The position numbers and the translations under genes are program-made. Source: Chrysogorgia sp. JL179-B06 (taxonomy: Eukaryota > Cnidaria > Anthozoa > Scleralcyonacea > Chrysogorgiidae). Taken from it: a stretch of 64,000 bases of DNA. The notes beneath the pieces are model-generated. The model saw only the letters and a program-made list of their open reading frames with translations. It ran no database searches and was not told the DNA's origin. Location of the stretch: contig JAYKKM010000149.1 in assembly GCA_035772405.1 (NCBI GenBank), positions 5,800,001-5,864,000 on the forward strand, given 5' to 3'. This document shows positions 10,740 through 22,332 of this stretch, piece by piece (the first letter of the stretch is position 1; each line of letters starts with the position of its first letter).

Positions 10740-12835
10740 GTTGACATGGATAAATACGCTTTGTAGTTAGTTTATCTGCGAACTATATATTTAATAGATA
10801 CTATATATATATATATATATACAGTGTACTGACAATGAACATATGGCTGATTATGGCTGCATAAATTGCGAAGAAACGTTTGGTTGTACTTGTATATAAT
10901 ATTTAGTAGTGTGTTTTTAAACTTTATCATAGGCAATAGGCATTTGGGGAAACATTATAAGATAGTTGGGTAATGTAGTTGGACAGCGAACTTTGTACAG
11001 GTTAAAATTTATTACAAAGTACTTCCCACTGTGGGACTTAGAAATAAAAGAAAGCGTTACAAGTCTTTCGAAGCTTGTTTGCTTTATATTTCCGAACGAC
11101 TTTTGCATATTTACCTTTGTTTTGCCGGAAATGAAGTTACGAACATCGCGAAGAAGTTGCCAATTTGAAACGGAATACTGAAATGCTATTTATACTCAAA
11201 TTCAGTCTAAATCGGAAGTTGCGTCGGTGAAAATAATACTAATATATAGTATATGTAATGTCTAATAATTATACCCGAATACGCAGCTGACTTGGACACT
11301 TGTGAGTGTTTTGACTTTTGATACTTGTCGGGTTGTGGCTTGTGAAAGTATGACAAGAGGATGCAATACAATATTTAATTGCTGCCGCAGCGAGCAAGCC
11401 TGAAGCGAGTGAGCAAGGCAGCAGACCTAAATAATGTAGTTGGGCTTTTTTCAAATATTGCTTTAGCGCATTGCATTGTGGTCGGACTTTTAGATAGACC
11501 CAACATGCAGTGCGCGGAACAATCAAGCACAATACAATGCGCTGAAAACATGTGCTTTCTTTTCATGCTTTTTCTTTACAGGGACGTTTGCTCAATACTC
11601 GTCCATTTTGTGAGTTTCATCTTTTTAATACATCACATACATATATAAATCGCCTCCAATTCATACGTAATAGCGTTTGGAGTTCGTTGTGAAATATTAT
11701 CCGAGTTATCGTGCGAGATTTTTGTGTTGTTTTGAATAATTTGTTAAGACGAGTCATCCATACATTTCTGTTCCATCCTCATCGTATGTTAATTAGAATT
11801 TCAGTAGAACCAGTGGAAAAAACAGCCTCGTGCGGGTCATAACCAATAATTCATCCATAGATGAAGTATTGTCTGACTTGACAAATCTCATCAACAGTTT
11901 TTGCGTGTGCGCTTTCCGAGACAATGCCCCTTTAAAACTTGTGTATACTATTCATTTGTGCGCAAACAGAAAATCAGTTACCGGTTACCGATCAAACACT
12001 TTTTGCATTCGCTTTTACCGGCTTTTATTGTTATGGCTAGAAAGAACATCACGGTTACACAGTGAGCGTCGTATACCTTAACAAAATCCAAGCACGGGCT
12101 TTCTAAATATCCGTCCATTCGAAGTTAATTTCGAACATATATTCCCGTCAAGTCTCACGGAGGTATGGCAACGACGATGACTTTTGAAACATTCAGTTTC
12201 CCAGTGAGTTTTCAGTCAAGTCGCATCTGTTTTGAAAATTATATCATTTGTATTAAGTCTCCCGGAAAGCAATGTAGCAATAAAACTACCGGAACTCATT
12301 AACATTGTTCACGTTTTTGGACAAATTGAGAAAGATTATCTATGTAATATTTCACGTGCTTGGGATTTTACGCAGCCATGCTATAGAAGATCCAGTGCGC
12401 TGGAAACAAAAGGCAGCATTCAGACATAATGCATTCTGTCAAAAAATAATTTTGTTGACTCCAGTTTCGTTTAGTGTCGCCGTTTGGCACAAACTATAAG
12501 TCCAAAGCAGGCCACGTGCTGACTTTGTCATACACGTTTCTCCGACCATACGCTTGGCTCGTAAATTCGTAAAGTTAACAAACCGCTGAAAAGTTTGTTC
12601 CAGGAAAAACCTCGACATAAAAAGCGACGGACTGCAGTTATGTAGTTCCCCAACCAGTTCCTCAATAAATTGTGTGTGTGTACACGCACTAATAGTAATG
12701 TAGCCTGCGAAGCAGGCGCTCTCGGGTTTTGGGTGCGGGCCACTCGCCCCGCTAATAGTATGTAATGCATTTTCCAGACACACAAATTAACACTATGCGA
12801 ATGTAGCAGCGTAGTCAGTATAGTTGGCGTAGTTT
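10740..12835. other. Non-coding stretch with minor inverted repeats
   Basis: No gene recognised. A short (TA)n tract occurs at about 10803-10821. Imperfectly mirrored TTAGCGCATTGCATTGTG and CACAATACAATGCGCTGAA (about 11463-11550) suggest a small MITE. A GC-rich GCCTGCGAAGCAGGC palindrome lies near 12702-12716. The rest is unassigned intronic sequence. Confidence 0.4.
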
Positions 12836-12990
12836 TGAAATAGAACGAGGCCGATATGTTGCGTAGTTTTGAAATAGACTACGGCTATAATATTGTTTGA
12901 TTCATGCAATAGCGATATGTTGCGTGGTTTTGGGATAGAACGAGGCAACAACATATAATATTGTTTCATTCAATATATTTATATATATAT
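12835..12990. repeat. Minisatellite units related to 25.4 kb array
   Basis: Two to three imperfect units containing GATATGTTGCGTAGTTTTG, AGAACGAGGC and ATAATATTGTTTCATTCAAT. These are the reverse complement of the tandem array at 25437-25735. A short (TA)n tract follows. Confidence 0.65.
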
Positions 12991-13020
12991 ATATAAATAT
13001 TTATATATATATATATATAT

Positions 13021-13839
<819 letters not shown>

Positions 13840-13973
13840 CAAGTAGTGAGTATAACGAAAAAGTTATAGCATTGGTATAATATAAAAGAGCGCTCAATAC
13901 CATTATAGGTAGAGCGAGGTAATATATTTAAAATGAAAAGTTTCGGTTGCTACTCCGAGTTTCACGCGGTTAA

Positions 13974-15291
13974 AGGGAGTCTACAGTCGCATCTGCGCAT
14001 GTGCCAAGTGGGGACTCCACCGGAAATAGGTTTTGTTTACATCTCAGTACTGGACTCATGTTACTTAGACGAAGGAAAGCTTCACGCTTGAAGATTTGGA
14101 AATCAGTCAAGTAGAACAGTTCGCTGCATTACCTAACATAGATAACATAACTACGTGCAAATGTCGTGATCACTGTCTTCGAGGAAAGGGTAGAAATTTT
14201 TGTCCATGTAAAGTCTGAATAACTTTTGTTCAAGCGCGTGGCATCATGGCATGGCGAAGACTTCGGTCATTATGTATGAACAACAGACGAGTTTAAGACA
14301 GCGACTGATATAGCGGTATAAAGTTTATTATTTTTTATTGTATCCAACTATATGTAATATATTTCTGAGCAACGGACTAAAATCGGGACTGGAATCATTG
14401 TGGCGTGTGACGCTATTAATTTTCTTACTATTATATATATTTTATACGTCTTTGGGCTTCACAATTAGATTCTGTACTTTTTGTCGTTCAATTTCCTTTG
14501 TGACACAACCTTCGACTTTGGAATCCTAATACCTCAAGTACTGGCCCTCAAGTCGAACCATCAGGTCGAAAGAAAAGAGTACTACAGATGCTTCTAGACC
14601 GTATAAGTTTACGGTAAAGGGAGAAAATAGTATAACGAATAACAAGGAAATTGCGGAAAATTATGCTACTCGATTTATAAGCTGCTGAAGAAATAACTAA
14701 CGATGCATTCAGAATCATATACTATTAAATATAGCCTACAGAATGTTTTAAAGGAAATTGAAAGACAAAATCGACCAACAAATGCAGAAAATAATTTCAC
14801 CTTTGCGCAGTTATTTTATACGTCTTTGGGCTTCATGCTCAAAGACGTATAAAATACATATAATAGTAAGAAAATTAGCGTCACACGCTACAAAGATTCC
14901 AATCCCGATTTTAGAAATAAATTACATATAGTTGGATACAATAAAAAATAATAAACTTACCGCCATATCACTGTCGCTGGCTCGTCTGTTGTTCATACAT
15001 GATGACCGAAGTCTTCGCCATGGCACGCGCTTGAACAAAAGTTATTCAGACTTCTACATGGACAGAAATTTCTGCCCTTTCCTCGAAGACAGTGATCACA
15101 ACATTTGCACGTAGTTATGTTATCTATGTTAGGTAATGCAGCGAACTGTTCTACTTGACTGATTTCCAAATCTTCAAGCGTGAAGCTCTCCTTCGTCTAA
15201 GTAACATGAGTCCAGTACTGAGATGTAAACAAAACCTATTTCCGGTGGAGTCCCCACTTGGCACATGCGCAGATGCGACTGTAGACTCCCT
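13974..15291. mobile_element. TTAA-target foldback transposon (Kolobok- or piggyBac-type), non-autonomous
   Basis: 1318 bp bounded by AGGGAGTCTACAGTCGCATC and its complement, with TTAA flanking both ends (13970-13973 and 15292-15295). The terminal inverted repeats are about 470 bp each (13974 to about 14461, and about 14820-15291). The uninterrupted site exists in the sister PLE at 19130-19139 (CGCTTAACCG), which confirms a TTAA duplication and the exact boundaries. TTAA targets are used by piggyBac and Kolobok; a terminus starting AGGGAG fits Kolobok better, by memory of its consensus. Both arms carry a small Cys-rich frame; no transposase remains. Confidence 0.88.
14066..14218 (+). pseudogene. 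Cys-rich C-terminal fragment inside the foldback element
   Basis: Frame reading TKESFTLEDLEISQVEQF, then ITTCKCRDHCLRGKGRNFCP and CK, then a stop. The CKC..C....CPC spacing resembles a small zinc-binding tail and may be the relic of the parental transposase C-terminus. A diverged mirror copy lies in the right arm at about 15055-15200. Family not identified. Confidence 0.4.
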
Positions 15292-15323
15292 TTAAGCGAT
15301 CGTCAGGCAACTGACAGATCGGA

Positions 15324-16905
15324 TTAAGTTACTCCTATTATACACTGGCTAATTAAGTGTCGTGTTACGTGTCTACACGTGGAAAACAGTTCTGATCGTT
15401 TGTTTAGCATGTCTTTTGTTCGTCTTTTCATCACTTGAAGCTTTTCCTCCAAACATAGGTTGCATCTTTTAGCTCCGGGTTTGTACGCAGGGATTGTCTT
15501 AATGATGGACCATTTGATGTTGTATTTTTTGTCGTTTTCTTTTAGCCTCCAAACGTATTTTGACAGCTCCGTGTCTTGTGAATACCTTTGGTGGCGAAAG
15601 GATTTGGTGTGATTTCTGTGGCGGGTTTTAAATTCACCTGACGTTATACCAATATATGATTTTGTCTGTGCGTTGTCGTCTTGGGTGATTTCGGCCTGGT
15701 AAATCACACTCTTTGCCAAACAGTTTCCGTTTAGTGGGCATAGGTCGGTTTGTCGGCAGTTGCATGTGTTGCGAGTATCGTTGTTTGTTGCTGGGTTTTG
15801 TTGGTTGGCGTCATTTCTCGTTGCGTTTTGTTGGTTAGCGTGTTTTCTCAGTACTGCGTTATTGTGTTTGCGGATCGCGGTTTGCATGTTTTCCATGCAG
15901 CTGTAGCTTACTCGTACAGTGTGTCGGTTAAAAATTTGGTGGAGTTTGTTTGTAGCGGGGAAGTGATTGTCGATGAGTTGTAGGAATTTGCGTCCGACGT
16001 TTGTTTTTACGTTTATGCTGTAAGGGGGGTTGTACCATATAGCGTTGCGTTGTCGCGTTCGTCTTTGTGAATGGTTTCTGTTGCCGTTTCCGTTGTCGTT
16101 TGCTGTGGCCGGTTCATATGTCAGTTCTGAGTCAAAGTTGCTTTGTTTCAGTGCGTAGTTGTATAATGGTTTCGCAGCGTTGAACGTTTCTTCGTCACAT
16201 GATAATTTATTAATGCGGTTGTTAATAGATGTTGGTAATTGTCGGATGATTGTTGGTGGGTGGTTAGATAAGCGGTTAATGTACAGTGGGTCGTCGTTAG
16301 GTTTTCGGTAGGGTTTGTAGGTGCCGTTCGTGAGGTCAAAAGTAATGTCAAGGAAGTTGATTCGTTCTAGGTTGGCTTGGGCGGTGATTTTTAGGTCGAA
16401 AGTGTCGAATATGCGGATGAGTTCCTGCCTTGCTTTCTCTGCTACTCTTCCGGATGTTGATTTGATGACTGCGAGGCCATCGTCACGGTACAATCCGATC
16501 TGCTTTCCAAATTTCTCTTCTAGAGACTGGAGGATATAGAGTCCAACCAGCTCACATATCTCGGCCCCGTCAAAACTTCCCATGGACACGTCGAAAGTGT
16601 TGTTGCTACATCGTTTCGTCCATGCTCGGCCGTTGTTGAATAGCAGGGACTTGCGCGCGTGTTTGATAATCTTAATGTCACCGTCGCTGATGGTGGTGAA
16701 CTGCTTGCCCCATTCAATGGCTTGGTCGAGTAGCTCTTCGTTAATAGACGGGTAGAAGTCTACGACGTCGAATGACATGAATCTGTGTTTATTCTTATCA
16801 TTTAAAGATTTGAACCAGGAAATCGTGTCGTCGGAATTTCGCCACTGTGTTGCTTGCGTTTCGTTCATGATTTCGGTGTTGATCTTGTCTAGAATTGCTT
16901 TGCAA
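15324..16905 (-). CDS. PLE reverse transcriptase-GIY-YIG endonuclease, 5'-truncated ORF
   Basis: About 525 codons without a stop. In order: RT motif A (SFDVVDFYPSI), the motif B region (DVSMGSFDGAEICELVG), catalytic YRDD, a thumb/linker with RNAIWYNPPYS and VSYSCM, the Cys motif CNCR..LCPLNGNCL, and the GIY-YIG domain (SYIG, TRHRNH, RCNLCLEEK, a terminal CRH). This is the usual order in Penelope-type elements: RT first, nuclease last. The first ATG (16919) lies in the junction sequence and is not native. It lacks the N-terminal part, so it is probably not functional, yet it is clean, which suggests a recent insertion. Confidence 0.9.
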
Positions 16906-16917
16906 TTGGCATTGGCC

Positions 16918-17650
16918 AAGGCATTGGCCTACCGAGACACGACGACTACCGAAGAAACCTTATCGATAAAACAGAAAGCGTGATTCGACGAATGCGATGG
17001 AAAGCGCACTTCTTCCTACACAAGAACAACGAAGCCAGCAACGACAGAAACCCGACATTCGGACTGAAATCACAACGAGCACCACCTTCCGCCCCTGAAA
17101 TGAAGCAGTTTGAAGAAGACGTTGCAAAAATGCTTGAAAACATAGAGTTCCGCAATACAACCAACGAATTCATCACAAACCTAGAGAACGATAAACGAAA
17201 TATCAAGTCATCACCGAACGTATTCGTCTCCGCCGACAAAACCACAAACCTCTATGAAATGGACGCGGCCTCCTACAACAAACTACTGACGGAGAATATC
17301 ACCAAAACTTACAAACTAGCGCACAACGACACCGCACGAGACATCAATACCGAACTGAAAGACATCGCTACAAAACTGAAAATCGGAAACCGCATCGAAA
17401 CCATGGCAGAATCACAAGCCTTCATTTCCCTGAAAGACCATAAAGATGATTTCGAAACACATCCAAAATGCCGATTGATAAACCCTGCGAAAAGCAACCT
17501 AGGGAAAGTGAGCAAAGCAATTCTAGACAAGATCAACACCGAAATCAGGAACGAAACGCAAGCAACACAGTGGCGAAATTCCGACGACACGATTTCCTGG
17601 TTCAAATCTTTAAATGATAAGAATAAACACAGAATCTGTGTCACAGATTC
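16918..17650 (+). CDS. PLE N-terminal and early RT region, frameshifted end
   Basis: Frame with VIRRMRWKAHFFLHKNN (N-terminal domain conserved in the 61.8-kb copy as VLKRMRWKANFFLKNKN), FISLKDHKDDFETHPKCRLINP (RT fingers region) and the KAILDKINTE block. It is cut off at about 17645 because a 14-bp insertion (about 17633-17646), absent from the inverted partner, shifts the frame just before RT motif A. Confidence 0.85.
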
Positions 17651-19105
17651 ATGTCATTCGACGTCGTAGACTTCTACCCGTCTATTAACGAAGAGCTACT
17701 CGACCAAGCCATTGAATGGGGCAAGCAGTTCACCACCATCAGCGACGGTGACATTAAGATTATCAAACACGCGCGCAAGTCCCTGCTATTCAACAACGGC
17801 CGAGCATGGACGAAACGATGTAGCAACAACACTTTCGACGTGTCCATGGGAAGTTTTGACGGGGCCGAGATATGTGAGCTGGTTGGACTCTATATCCTCC
17901 AGTCTCTAGAAGAGAAATTTGGAAAGCAGATCGGATTGTACCGTGACGATGGCCTCGCAGTCATCAAATCAACATCCGGAAGAGTAGCAGAGAAAGCAAG
18001 GCAGGAACTCATCCGCATATTCGACACTTTCGGCCTAAAAATCACCGCCCAAGCCAACCTAGAACGAATCAACTTCCTTGACATTACTTTTGACCTCACG
18101 AACGGCACCTACAAACCCTACCGAAAACCTAACGACGACCCACTGTACATTAACCGCTTATCTAACCACCCACCAACAATCATCCGACAATTACCAACAT
18201 CTATTAACAACCGCATTAATAAATTATCATGTGACGAAGAAACGTTCAACGCTGCGAAACCATTATACAACTACGCACTGAAACAAAGCAACTTTGACTC
18301 AGAACTGACATATGAACCGGCCACAGCAAACGACAACGGAAACGGCAACAGAAACCATTCACAAAGACGAACGCGACAACGCAACGCTATATGGTACAAC
18401 CCCCCTTACAGCATAAACGTAAAAACAAACGTCGGACGCAAATTCCTACAACTCATCGACAATCACTTCCCCGCTACAAACAAACTCCACCAAATTTTTA
18501 ACCGCCACACTGTACGAGTAAGCTACAGCTGCATGGAAAACATGCAAACCGCGATCCGCAAACACAATAACGCAGTACTGAGAAAACACGCTAACCAACA
18601 AAACGCAACGAGAAATGACGCCAACCAACAAAACCCAGCAACAAACAACGATACTCGCAACACATGCAACTGCCGACAAACCGACCTATGCCCACTAAAC
18701 GGAAACTGTTTGGCAAAGAGTGTGATTTACCAGGCCGAAATCACCCAAGACGACAACGCACAGACAAAATCATATATTGGTATAACGTCAGGTGAATTTA
18801 AAACCCGCCACAGAAATCACACCAAATCCTTTCGCCACCAAAGGTATTCACAAGACACGGAGCTGTCAAAATACGTTTGGAGGCTAAAAGAAAACGACAA
18901 AAAATACAACATCAAATGGTCCATCATTAAGACAATCCCTGCGTACAAACCCGGAGCTAAAAGATGCAACCTATGTTTGGAGGAAAAGCTTCAAGTGATG
19001 AAAAGAGGAACAAAAGACATGCTAAACAAACGATCAGAACTGTTTTCCACGTGTAGACACGTAACACGACACTTAATTAGCCAGTGTATAATAGGAGTAA
19101 CTTAA
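17651..19105 (+). CDS. PLE RT catalytic core and GIY-YIG endonuclease ORF, 484 aa
   Basis: The continuation after the 14-bp insertion. By residue in this frame: RT motif A at 2-12, MGSFDGAEICELVG at 66-79, YRDD at 97-100, linker VSYSCM at 290-295, Cys motif CNC 339-341 with C347 and C353, GIY-YIG start SYIG at 374-377, Arg386, His390, C439/C442 with Glu444-Glu445, Asn459, and Cys468/His470. The protein would copy element RNA from a nick made by its own nuclease (known for the family). YRDD instead of the usual YxDD of Penelope proper, and the DGAE motif, point to a distinct PLE-like lineage. The first Met is internal; the native frame starts upstream at 16918 or earlier. Confidence 0.9.
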   Translation: MSFDVVDFYPSINEELLDQAIEWGKQFTTISDGDIKIIKHARKSLLFNNGRAWTKRCSNNTFDVSMGSFDGAEICELVGLYILQSLEEKFGKQIGLYRDDGLAVIKSTSGRVAEKARQELIRIFDTFGLKITAQANLERINFLDITFDLTNGTYKPYRKPNDDPLYINRLSNHPPTIIRQLPTSINNRINKLSCDEETFNAAKPLYNYALKQSNFDSELTYEPATANDNGNGNRNHSQRRTRQRNAIWYNPPYSINVKTNVGRKFLQLIDNHFPATNKLHQIFNRHTVRVSYSCMENMQTAIRKHNNAVLRKHANQQNATRNDANQQNPATNNDTRNTCNCRQTDLCPLNGNCLAKSVIYQAEITQDDNAQTKSYIGITSGEFKTRHRNHTKSFRHQRYSQDTELSKYVWRLKENDKKYNIKWSIIKTIPAYKPGAKRCNLCLEEKLQVMKRGTKDMLNKRSELFSTCRHVTRHLISQCIIGVT

Positions 19106-19117
19106 TCCGATCTGTCA

Positions 19118-19161
19118 GTTGCCTGACGATCGCTTAACCGCGTGAAACTCGGAGTAGCAAC
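19118..19161 (+). ncRNA. Hammerhead ribozyme motif, intact (PLE tail)
   Basis: Stem I GTTGC (19118-19122) with GCAAC (19157-19161), 5 bp perfect. Core CTGACGA 19123-19129. Stem II TCGC/GCGT around TTAACC. GAAA 19144-19147. Two-bp stem III with loop TCGGA. Cleavage expected after U155-A156. It lies 13 bp after the PLE stop codon. The TTAA in its stem II loop is the insertion site used by the foldback element in the sister copy. Confidence 0.82.
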
Positions 19162-19176
19162 CGAAACTTTTCATTT

Positions 19177-19181
<5 letters not shown>

Positions 19182-19256
<75 letters not shown>
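19182..19256. repeat. (TA)n microsatellite
   Basis: A pure TA run between the PLE tail and the tRNA-like repeat, mirroring the (TA)n tract beyond the other end of the PLE pair. Confidence 0.95.
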
Positions 19257-19257
<1 letters not shown>

Positions 19258-19584
19258 AAAGGATTTATGGTGAAGGAAAATTTCGAGTGTTGGAATACAT
19301 ACATTTTAAGACCAAACCGGGACCAGTTGCGAAAAATGCAACTTCAAGGCCTTCCGGCTGGAATTGAACCCGCGACCCTGCGATGCTAGTGCAGTGCTCT
19401 GACCACTGAGCTACGGAAGCCGTTGCCGAGAGCCTAGTCACAAGTTCTGTATATATGGTGGTAATGCCGGGATAAGATTCTGGGTATATTATAGGTAATA
19501 TTTGGCATTTCACTCGATCAAACTATACATGTTGAAAGGATTTATGGTGAAGGAAAATTTCGAGTGTTGGAATACATACATAGT
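19255..19584 (-). repeat. tRNA-Ala-like tandem repeat, one full unit and part of a second
   Basis: The most complete unit of the family (19255-19541), with a truncated second unit (19542-19584). Unit landmarks on the plus strand are GGATTTATGGTGAAGGAAAA, AAGACCAAACCGGGACCAG, a tRNA-like segment, AATGCCGGGATAAGATTCTG and TTTGGCATTTCACTCGATCA. A SINE-like or satellite-like repeat; no coding capacity. Confidence 0.78.
19350..19420 (-). tRNA. tRNA-Ala(AGC)-like pseudogene within the repeat
   Basis: On the minus strand: acceptor GCTTCCG (19420-19414) with CGGAAGG (19356-19350), a box A TAGCTCAGTGG, a D-stem GCTC/GAGC, an anticodon stem CTGCA/CGCAG with loop CTAGCAT giving AGC (Ala), and a box B GGTTCAATTCC. 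The first acceptor pair, one anticodon-stem pair and one T-stem pair are mismatched, so this is a tRNA-derived promoter part rather than a working tRNA. Confidence 0.6.
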
Positions 19585-20037
19585 TTCACGCCCGTAGACG
19601 ATCTTCAGACAACTGAAAGAAAATTCGTCTTGATTGTCCTTTTATAACGGTGGTTACGTTGTGGCAATGGAATGTGGCGACGTCATTGCGGTCCGTTTCA
19701 AGTTGCGTAGTCTGTGTTTGTTTCGGATCTTTTGTTTAGGAGGTGGTTTGGGTCGGCTTTCATAATACACAATTTTTCTTCCAGGCACAAATTACATCGT
19801 TTATCCCCACTGCTGTATGATTTCGCGCGTTTCAAAATTGACCATTTCACCATGTAGTCGCGTTTCTCCATCTTCAATTTCCAAATGTAACTTGATAGGG
19901 CCGTTTCCTTTGAATATACAGCATCACGGATTGATTTCGTATGGTTGTTGTAACGGGTCTTCAAAGAGGTTGCAGTCATGCCAATGTATTTTTTGGTCGT
20001 CATGTCATCGGCTGTGGTCCCGGCTTCTAATTGGCCG

Positions 20038-20882
20038 ATAAATTTAGCACTTCCACATGACGTACGCGTGTTAGTGACATAAATTATCGCTGGCAAAATT
20101 ATGAATATTTTCAAAGTTCAATTCAACTATTTATAAGAATGTTGCGTCTCATGCAAATTCGCCAAGCCACTGTTGCCTGTTCAGTCAAACAGAACTGGCT
20201 TGACCAAGTCGCAATCACGCGGTCGTATATTAGTTCTTTTTTATATAGATATATATGTTATTGTTATATATCTATTTTTACCATCTTATCTTAGTTTTTA
20301 TAGTTTTTATATGTAATTTATATTTTGTATACTTAATTGAGGGCCACGCGTTTATCAGTGCAAACTGTTGAGTGTAACCCTCTTGAAATAAAGTTGTCTA
20401 TCTATCTATCTATCTATCTTTTCGAATCCGCGACTCTTCTGTTCTACGTTGTTATATGCACGCGACATATATTTACCAATTTATCGGAGCTCATTCGGAA
20501 TTGGGAGTCATTCGATGTTTGACACAAAGGCTTGGCAATATTGACATGTTCTTTCTGATTTCGGGAAGAAATATAATCTCGTTTAACGTCATATATTTAT
20601 AAAACACAGAACTGAAGACGATCACGCTGTGATTCAGGGCGTGATTCAGGATAGCGTCAAATTTGTGAAGCAAACTCTTTCATTTTCATGTACAACGATC
20701 CAATAACATGCAGTATAACATGATTTGAGAGTTTTAAATACTGTGTTCGTTGTCTAATAAAACAGCTAAACCTTGAAAGTTGAAATACAGGTTCATTTCA
20801 AATTCCCGATTTCAAATACCGCCGGCGGTAATTTATGCCACTGCGTCGAAAGTGCTAAATTTATTAGCCAATCAGAAGCCGG
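20038..20882. mobile_element. Inverted-repeat insertion inside the PLE fragment
   Basis: The ends mirror each other: GGCTTCTAATTGGCCGATAA at about 20022-20045 and the complement of GGCTTCTGATTGGCTAATAA at about 20858-20883, followed inward by ATTTAGCACTT on both sides. It interrupts the PLE coding sequence between the Cys motif and the GIY-YIG domain. It contains the 3' end of a LINE. The exact target duplication is unclear because the ends are self-complementary. Confidence 0.6.
20250..20420 (+). mobile_element. LINE 3' end with (CTAT)n tail
   Basis: AT-rich 3' UTR followed by AATAAAGTTGTCTATC and a CTAT microsatellite, the typical end of a CR1/L2-like LINE. A related end sits at 52290-52500. 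No coding part remains. Confidence 0.5.
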
Positions 20883-21159
20883 AGGGATTCCTACTAATAA
20901 CGCCTTGTGTCACTTCGGCTTGATATTGATCAATCAAATTTGCGGTAAGGCAGCTTCTTTGTAGGGGACAGCTATCCTTCGTTCGGCAATTGCATTTGGG
21001 TTTGTCGGAGATGGCGTTGATGTTGTTTAGTTTCGAAAAGATACGAGCGTTGTGTTTGAAACGGACCGCAATGACGTCGCCACATTCCATTGCCACAACG
21101 TAACCACCGTTATAAAAGGACAATCAACTTATCAAGACGAATTTTCTTTCAGTACGTTA

Positions 21160-22332
21160 TTGTCTAAAGATTTATAAGATCGTGTTGTTGAAAGGAACTG
21201 ATGCCACAAAAACCGATAAGTAGAACTATTATGCAGGGTGAACATTATCTAAGTAGTTTAGCAATATTAGTACTATTTTATGTGAGGTTTTGTTTATAAG
21301 GTTTCGTTTCAAAACATTTATACCTTTTATAAGGGGCCCGAATGTTAGTTTTGAAACTATAGCGCAAATGTCAACACCTATAACTTCTCAATTATGTAGC
21401 ACGCCTGTGGGCTTCTGGCGATTGCGTGACAGCAAGCATGGTAAATATATAGTGCGCGCGTTAACTCAAGTACACCTTAGTTATAGTGTAGACGCTGTTG
21501 TGTTAGCAACTGTTGGGCGTTTAGCCATTTTATTCTATCTACACTGGTAATTCAAGTAATTCAACGCTTTATCGAGAATCGTGGTATACGAGTAATCCTA
21601 TATTCTATTCTGAAGCTTTTGGTGCGTGCATGTGTAAACCAAAGTGAGTACGTATAATTTAATCGTTCTAGTTTTAATAGTTTTTAGTATAGTCTATTTA
21701 GAACAATGCCGAACTGTTTTAGCGTGACTGTGCATGTTATAATCTTATCTATTTGTAAGAATTGCTGGTTATTGTAGTTGCGTGTCATAAATGTAATCAC
21801 GCGTTATATTACCGTAGTTGAAGTAGCTATTATTGTCATGTTATTTAGTTCGAACCCACTACAGCCGACTTCACTGCCACTACTTCTGCTACTACTGCGA
21901 CTACTGCACAGGCTGTTTGTATCTGCTATATCTACCTATCCGATCCGTCATCGTTATTGCAATTTTGTACTGTATTAAAGTCATCATTTTATTATAAACC
22001 GTCTGTGTGTTCGCATTTTATGCTAATCTATTCTGTCGAGTTCGAGTTATCTACGCACCACCCGACCCAAATGTCGTCTTATGGGACTCTGTAGTATTTT
22101 GTTTTATTCTGTCCTTGAGATTACATATAGTGTATAATTAGACGCTAATATACACAATATACACAATAGACAATGACAGTTTATGTATAAGTGTAAAAAT
22201 CAATTAAATAAAAACGACTCGAAAAAAATTAAATAAATTAAATAAATATACACTATACGTCTACTAGACGTATATATAGTGTATAATTATAGTGTCTAAT
22301 CTGATATATTGTGTCTATTTATTTAAATATAA
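21160..22332. other. Non-coding stretch
   Basis: No gene recognised. Local palindromic AT-rich words around TACACTATACGTCTACTAGACG (about 22247-22268) and repeated ATATACACAATA. The frame at 21290-21550 has no recognisable domain. Confidence 0.4.

Larger units (their letters stand above)
16906..19180 (+). mobile_element. Penelope-like element, plus-strand copy
   Basis: The longest of the closely related PLE copies. It begins 5' truncated at about 16918 (frame reading IGLPRHDDYRRNLIDK) directly at the head-to-head junction, where CATTGGCC-type words are repeated. The coding part runs to the stop at about 19105. The tail contains the hammerhead (19118-19161), then CTTTTCATTTTAAA and a (TA)n tract. 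It differs from the inverted partner at only a few residues, so the two arose together or recently. Confidence 0.92.
19576..21160 (-). mobile_element. Penelope-like element fragment, minus strand, interrupted
   Basis: The upstream part (about 21060-20890) encodes the Cys motif (KCNCRTKDSCPLQRSCL) and part of the linker. The downstream part (about 20040-19698) encodes the GIY-YIG domain (KKYIGMTATSLKTRYNNHTK, KRCNLCLEEKLCIMK, HLLNKRSE). An insertion of about 840 bp separates them. The 3' UTR (about 19620-19695) is repeated in inverted orientation at 21055-21150, so this copy too is folded back on itself. A degenerate hammerhead (CTGAAGA..GAAAC on the minus strand, about 19576-19615) ends it at the tRNA-like repeat. 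Confidence 0.82.

Noticed and set aside
11375..12785. Overlapping 60-114 codon frames in the intron
   Set aside because: No conserved motifs, no consistent frame, and alternatives on both strands; considered chance frames.
15750..18679. Several 60-80 codon frames antisense or out of frame to the two PLE copies
   Set aside because: They mirror each other in the two arms and are shadows of the PLE protein frame.
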